From the NCBI GenBank assembly GCA_000226015.1, contig JH155950.1, positions 14,107 to 71,970 on the forward strand: a stretch of DNA of 57,864 bases. The letters are read 5' to 3'. Positions 44,501 through 57,864 of the stretch are shown one piece after another. How positions within the stretch are numbered: the first letter of the stretch is position 1; each line of letters begins with the position of its first letter. The notes beneath the pieces were generated by a model, which did not search any database, had not been told where the DNA came from, and saw only the letters and a program-made list of their open reading frames with translations. The position numbers were made by a program, and so were the translations under genes. This DNA comes from Mnemiopsis leidyi. Lineage: Eukaryota; Ctenophora; Tentaculata; Lobata; Bolinopsidae.

Positions 44501-47500
44501 TTACTTTAGGACTCAGCTCCCTGTTACACGCTTGGTAAAAGTGGGGATCGTTTGAACAGACATCACCCTGAAAGTAGCTGGAGGTACTGGGAGAAGGATC
44601 ATGTCGGTAAAACTCGTCTGAGTTGAAACACTTGTACAAAACGTGATCAGGATCTCCGTCATCACAAACGCTCTTGAGGAAACCGTGACTCTCCTTGACG
44701 GTGCAGGGGATACCTGAAATTTGGAATACACTTTATACAGTCGTAGACAGACAGCATCAGTTATACTAGACTTGTATACAATGAATTTGAAATATGCATA
44801 AAAAGGTAAAGCAAAGAGCAGCAGAAATAAAACTGTTTAAATTGTACCTGGATCGAAAGCGATTGCAGTTGCCAAACATGAGACCCACATTGAATATGTC
44901 AAGATCAAGAGGAGGATCATCTCTTAAGTTGTACACATCAGCCAGGCTGGATCTGGTGACAAGGGATATGGGAGTCAAATCTTAGAAACGATGTGGACAG
45001 CTGCCTTATAACTTATTGTTATATAGAAGTCAAGTACAGGAAATTAGACGACTTGTTTATAACCGCAGTTAATACTACCAGTTCTAGTACCAATACCGGC
45101 AACCGCTGTGGTATGCAGTAAAATTAACAGTACCACTACTATATAGATCTACTACTTGATCTAGTTAATGCAATAAAGTAACCATTAACATATTAGTACT
45201 GAGACAGAAAGGATTTTATAGGGTGAGCTAGTATAATAGGTACTTACAGTTATATACTTATGGTAATGTAGTTGCAGCAGCCTATTACGATGCTTTATAT
45301 CTCATGTAAAGACTCGGTGGTTGCTCTTAGCTACCTCAGGCTCAATTCGTACTAATATTAACGATATACACTTTGATTAAAATAAGTTTATCGTGATCAA
45401 GATCAGGATTTGAGGTCAGACTTACAAGCAAAGTCAATTTGTACTCATACAAATTATAGTGTTTGAGGAGGTGGTTGCTAAAAGGATTTAAACAAAAACT
45501 GAGAGTATCGTATCAAAATGTCCACTCATAGTAATAACTATACGAGGAGATTTAACGAATTGAACTTCAAGTTCAAGGAAAAGAGGCCAAGTGCCGACGT
45601 TCTGCATGCAGCTGTATGTTGAATATAACACTGAAGCCACGTGCTGAATTAACTATCTCTAAGGAGGCTAGCTAGGCTGTGAAAATAGCAACCACATTAG
45701 TCCCCGATTTATGAAGCAGTTACCAGACCAGATCGTACACAAAAGTTGGTTTCTGGTAAGCATACACGATAATAAACAAATACAATATATTGCACGAACG
45801 TGTGCAAATCTAGTTATTATTATTGTAAGTGCCTGTGTTTAACTTAATTAACGAGTTATAGTACTTATGCAGTAGTGGGTACTGATGAACTACCAACAAG
45901 TACTCTACCAATACACTACAAGTACTCTACCAATACACTACCAACACAATATTTAACCGGAAACGTTCGCCTTCTTGGACAGTGGGCGCACACTTTAAGT
46001 GTGTGTATAGAACTTTAAGAGTTGAAACAATACCATTAAAAGTTATTCATGAAAATCAAATTTAACATAGAAAATTATCATTATGTAGGACCACAATAAA
46101 ACTGTTTGGACATTGATAGTCGTGTTCGCCTCTAAATATTAAAGAAATCTAAATCATTAAATCGTCATTGATACTTAACAATCTAAAGGTAATCTATCTT
46201 AAAGTTAATTAATTTTTTTCCTGTTGCAGTGAGCCAATGTTTACGTTCGACCTAGGGAACTCTGTTGGCGATGTTGTGTGGTCGCCCTACTCCGCTACTG
46301 TGTTCGGAGCGGTAACGGACGATGGTCAGGTCCACATCTTCGATCTTAGTCAGGAGAAATACTCACCTCTTTGTCAGCAGTCAGGTTAGTCAGGCGAAAT
46401 ACTCACCTCTTTGTCAGCAGTCAGGTAAGTCAGGAGAAATACTCCCCTCTTTGTCAGCAGTCAGGTTAGTCAGGCGAAATACTCCCCTTTTGTCAGCAGT
46501 CAGGTTAGTTAGAAGAAATACTCCCTCCTTTGTCAGCAGTCAGTTTAGTCAGGAGAAATATTCCCTCTTTGTCAGCAGTCAGGTTAGTCAGGAGAAATAC
46601 TCCCCTTTGTCAGCAGTCAGGTTAGTCAGGAGAAATAGTTCCTCTTTGTCAACAGTCAGGTAAGTCAGGTGAAATATTACCTCTTTGTCAGTAGTTAGGT
46701 CAGTCAGGAGAAATACTCCCCTCTTTGTCAGCAGTCAGGTTTGTCAGGAGAAATATTCCCTCTTTGTCAGCAGTCAGGTATGTCAGGAGAAATATTCACC
46801 TCTTTGTCAAAAGTCAGGTTAGTCAGGAGAAATACTCCCCTTTGTCAGCAGTCAGTTTAGTCAGGAGAAATATTCCCTCTTTGTCAGCAGTCAGGTTTGT
46901 CAGGAGAAATATTCCCTCTTTTGTCAGCAGTCAGTTTAGTGAGGAGAAATAGTCCCTCTTTATCAGCAGTCAGTTTAGTCAGGAGAAATACTCCCCTCTT
47001 TGTCAGCAGTCAGGTTAGTCAGGAGAAATACTCCCTACTTTGTCAGCAGTCAGGTAAGTCAGGCGAAATAGTCCTTCTTTGTCAGCAGTCAGGTAAGTCG
47101 GGAGAAATACTCCCTCTTTGTCAGCAGTCAGGAGAAACAGGAGAAATAGTCCCTATTTGTTCTATGATAATAAAGTCATATTCCCTTGTTAGTGGTCCAG
47201 AAGAAAAAGACGAAAGTGAATCACCTAGCATTCAACAAACACTATCCAGTAATTCTAGTTGGAGATGATAGGGGCAATGCACTGACCTTGAAACTTAGTC
47301 CCAACCTCCGCAAATGTCTCAAGGTTAGATATCTTAAACTTGGGAACTTGACTGTGACATATCTATTAGCTATTTGCAGTTATAAATCTACAAGTTAGAA
47401 CTTTACATTTATGAAAATATGGATGTTAAGCGAAAAATGCGAGATGCTTTCTGTTTGCTTATCATTGAGATTGATTTCAGACCAAAGGCAAAAAGGTACG

Positions 47501-47821
47501 TTGGTAAGATTCGGCGTTTGTTTAGTCGATATATCGTTGCTTGTGGAGCACTTGTGAAGTAATTAGTAAATAGTTCATGTTTACCTTGACTTAGAAGAGG
47601 GTTATTTACTTTTTTAACTAGTCAACACATCTTACAATCGCGCTCGTAAAACTGTGTCGGCGTGTCTTTTTTTAAGTGCACCAAATTTGCTTGATATTCA
47701 TGTTGATCTACATATCTGTATCTTACAGGACAAAGCATACTCGACAGAAAACGAAGTTGCTAAGATGGAGAAACTGTTAGAGTTGGTAAGAGAGCCAGCT
47801 GCTGAGGAGAATGAGAAATAA
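38524..47821 (+). CDS. DNAI1: Axonemal outer-arm dynein intermediate chain (DNAI1/IC1 type)
   Basis: Exons: 38524-38538, 38868-38996, 39296-39619, 39746-40429, 40575-40749, 40924-41152, 46230-46384, 47193-47323, 47481-47495 (15-nt microexon TKGKK), 47729-47821. They total 649 residues and the frame is kept throughout. Family signatures are clear: [70 protein letters not shown], then WD repeats ([30 protein letters not shown]) and the terminal KLLELVRE helix. The protein is a WD-repeat intermediate chain at the base of ciliary outer dynein arms. Human DNAI1 is about 50 residues longer at the N terminus; upstream exons at 35504-35744 may supply this, but the X-boxes favour the 38524 start. The 5-kb intron 41153-46229 holds a GPCR gene on the other strand. 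Confidence 0.93.
38581..38594. promoter_or_regulatory. Second X-box, in DNAI1 intron 1
   Basis: GTTGCCGTGGTAAC also fits the X-box consensus. It lies 42 bp after the donor of the first coding exon. Confidence 0.65.
41374..41790 (-). mobile_element. Decayed LINE fragment (APE endonuclease start)
   Basis: The minus strand encodes KLHEL*, then [37 protein letters not shown] and [13 protein letters not shown]. This is the characteristic N-terminal part of the apurinic-type endonuclease domain of non-LTR retrotransposons (LLLTETHW, then GKPGG..R.G.G). An in-frame stop and loss of similarity after about 90 residues show that it is a dead fragment. No reverse transcriptase domain follows. It sits in the large DNAI1 intron, downstream of the GPCR gene. 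Confidence 0.75.
41987..44920 (-). pseudogene. LDLa-containing class A GPCR, nested in DNAI1 intron, three lesions
   Basis: Exon 44848-44920 encodes a signal peptide ([20 protein letters not shown]). The second exon, from 44713, runs to 41987: a Cys-rich ectodomain with LDLa-type repeats ([15 protein letters not shown], then [14 protein letters not shown]), TM1 ([15 protein letters not shown]) and six more helices. The receptor resembles GRL101/LGR-type rhodopsin-family receptors: TM2 Asp (IAIGDLLIG), VRM in place of DRY after TM3, FYGNDGVC before TM5, CWVPF in TM6 and NPLLY in TM7. Three lesions interrupt it: a -1 frameshift near 43780, an in-frame TGA near 43337 where the last LDLa Cys is expected, and a -1 frameshift in an A5 run near 43095. 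The remaining 364-codon TM region is open. It is either a recent pseudogene or an allele or assembly with errors. Confidence 0.7.
44986..46229. other. Intronic stretch upstream of the GPCR, no exon recognised
   Basis: This is part of the large DNAI1 intron and contains the 5' flank of the minus-strand GPCR gene. A short tandem repeat (AGTACTCTACCAATACACTA, three copies) lies at about 45897-45950. Nothing coding is supported. Confidence 0.5.
46385..47170 (+). repeat. About 20 tandem copies of the DNAI1 exon tail plus splice donor
   Basis: Exon 46230-46384 ends in codons for [13 protein letters not shown] followed by G|GTTAGT. Directly after it, about 20 roughly 40-bp units repeat this exon end (CAGGAGAAATACTCCCCTCT, then TTGTCAGCAGTCAG) and a donor-like GTTAGT, GTAAGT or GTTTGT. 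Plus-strand ORFs of the [16 protein letters not shown] type are read-through of the array. The next true exon starts at 47193. Confidence 0.95.
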
Positions 47822-49128
47822 GAACATTCTGGAAAGAAACTTCTGTTTGCTTGCCTGGTCAAACTACAAGACCATTTGCTAGATACTGAGTCAAGTCTTG
47901 AACTTCTAATTCATATGTTGGAACTTATATTGGAGCAGGATTCAAGAATCTCTGACATAGTGTATTAAACTGTGTGGTGTGTTTATGCCTCTATTTATAC
48001 TTATAGAGAGATCTGAACAGAGTAAACTGGTGGTCCAAGATGTTAATATTTTTAGCAGTTTTTATGATGTTTAAAGTGGATTTTTGCTGGATACAAATGC
48101 AAACGGCGGATTCAAACAGAGAAACAGATTGTCAGTACCAATTTGTTATTCGTACATATTCAAATCAAACAGAAAAAGTGTTTGATATTTTGACTTGGTA
48201 GAAATGCAGTGTAAATAAAATGTGAATGTGCTATTTGTTTGATGATAATTTTTATGTTTTAACTTCTATATCAATTGGAAGTGCTTCATTGACTTATGTT
48301 TGACCTTGAAGCTGATATCTTGTCTAAGTTTACAAATAACTCGACAGTTTACAATTACTAATCCAAGAGATATTAAAAATCTTAATACAAGCTCAAGTCA
48401 TTATCAATCCAAACTTTTTATAAACACATTCAGTATGTTATAACAAGTACAAGAAAATATTACAAATAAAAATTTAAAAACTGAATACACTTGATTTTGT
48501 AAGGTTGAAAACTTGCAAATGAGCCGAGAGTGTTTTAGTTCTTTTAGTAGTTAAAAATATCTTTGAAATGTCCAATGAGATTGATTTTTGCAAAAATCTT
48601 GCGGTCATCTAATCAGGTTTTAACCCAATTAACTTATTGGACAGAAGAAATGTCCAGTTACTTTAAAATCATTCAGAATGAAGACGAAATCTCATTTAGA
48701 AAAACTAAAATTGAAACTTTTATAACGAATATAAATTTCATTTAAAACGATCTTTGTTACACTTTTGTACTTTCATAGAAAAGTAAATTTTATAGCTAGA
48801 ACCTAGAGAGTTTTGTTTTACAGGCTGGTGGCGTCGTGTGGCGTGTTTTGCATCTCGAAAGTTGAGTGAGAGATGTTGTCAAGTTCTGCTACTGCTGGCT
48901 GAAATGTCCTGAGTGAGTGGGTCAAATTCCCAAACGACTCAAATAAACGACGAACTAAATACATAGAACTATAAAATAAGATAAAGTTTAAATTTAAATA
49001 TCTATGGTCTACTTCGATTTCTAAACTATTTCAGTATTTTAAAAGTTACAAGAATCAAGACCCTCAGACCTAATCACAAAAAGCTCTTGGTAACGCTGCA
49101 AGTTACTAGACACAACTTAAACATAAAT
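47822..49128. other. Convergent intergenic region between DNAI1 and the SLK-like kinase
   Basis: AT-rich DNA between two tail-to-tail genes. DNAI1 has AATAAA at 48214-48219. For the kinase, whose stop is at 49129-49131, I saw no canonical AATAAA on the minus strand within 300 bp. No other gene is supported. Confidence 0.5.
48214..48219 (+). terminator. Polyadenylation signal of DNAI1
   Basis: AATAAA lies about 390 bp after the TAA stop, in a T- and G-rich context (TGTGAATGTG follows). Confidence 0.5.
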
Positions 49129-57838
<8,710 letters not shown>

Positions 57839-57864
57839 GGTCTCTCTCTCTCTTCTCTCTCTCT
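57839..57864. repeat. (TC)n microsatellite at right edge
   Basis: A TC dinucleotide run ends the window and may continue beyond it. Confidence 0.9.

Noticed and set aside
46322..47268. Plus-strand ORFs of repeated [16 protein letters not shown]
   Set aside because: Read-through of the duplicated DNAI1 exon tail; the true reading frame leaves at the first donor and re-enters at 47193.

Overview
This is an intron-rich animal nuclear locus. The genes have GT-AG introns of roughly 100-500 bp, an axonemal dynein intermediate chain with RFX-type X-boxes, a class A GPCR with an LDL-receptor-class-A ectodomain, a SLK/STK10-type kinase, and immunoglobulin, sushi and GCC2/GCC3 extracellular modules. 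An invertebrate, possibly an early-branching one, fits best. I could not place the clade from sequence alone.

Layout. 1-2696: repeat-rich flank with GC-rich hairpins and foldback elements. 2697-32105, minus strand: one giant gene that I could follow through 68 coding exons in a continuous frame. The exons sum to 15,693 nt, or 5,230 codons plus a stop. The product is a type I membrane protein: signal peptide, about 45 immunoglobulin-like domains, one unfamiliar cysteine-containing region, four sushi domains, a cysteine-rich spacer, a GCC2/GCC3 module, a fifth sushi domain, one transmembrane helix and a short tail. A small intronless gene (15189-15872, plus strand) is nested in one of its introns. 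32106-34684: gene-poor upstream region with a minisatellite. 34685-37095, plus strand: five candidate coding exons I could not assign, next to a strict 20-bp array of CRE and E-box palindromes. 38359-48219, plus strand: the DNAI1-type dynein intermediate chain gene, with X-boxes on both sides of its short first exon. A 5-kb intron of that gene contains, on the opposite strand, an LDLa-GPCR gene with three lesions and a decayed LINE endonuclease fragment. 49129-56222, minus strand: the 3' part (15 exons, 993 codons) of a SLK/STK10-like kinase whose N-lobe lies beyond the right edge.

How the genes work together. I see no functional pathway linking them. DNAI1 is a ciliary motor component, the kinase probably acts on cortical cytoskeleton, and the giant protein looks like a surface adhesion or recognition molecule.

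Most unusual signal. Across three transcription units the 5' splice site, often with the last 10-40 nt of its exon, has been copied as a tandem duplication into the start of the following intron. The clearest case is DNAI1 (46385-47170), where about 20 roughly 40-bp units each repeat the exon tail and a donor-like site. Further cases are near 6929, 12382, 14370, 22897 and 37054. The giant gene also mixes split Ig domains (two exons each) with two multi-domain exons of 1,992 and 1,110 nt, and carries several Ig-like domains without the canonical cysteine pair.
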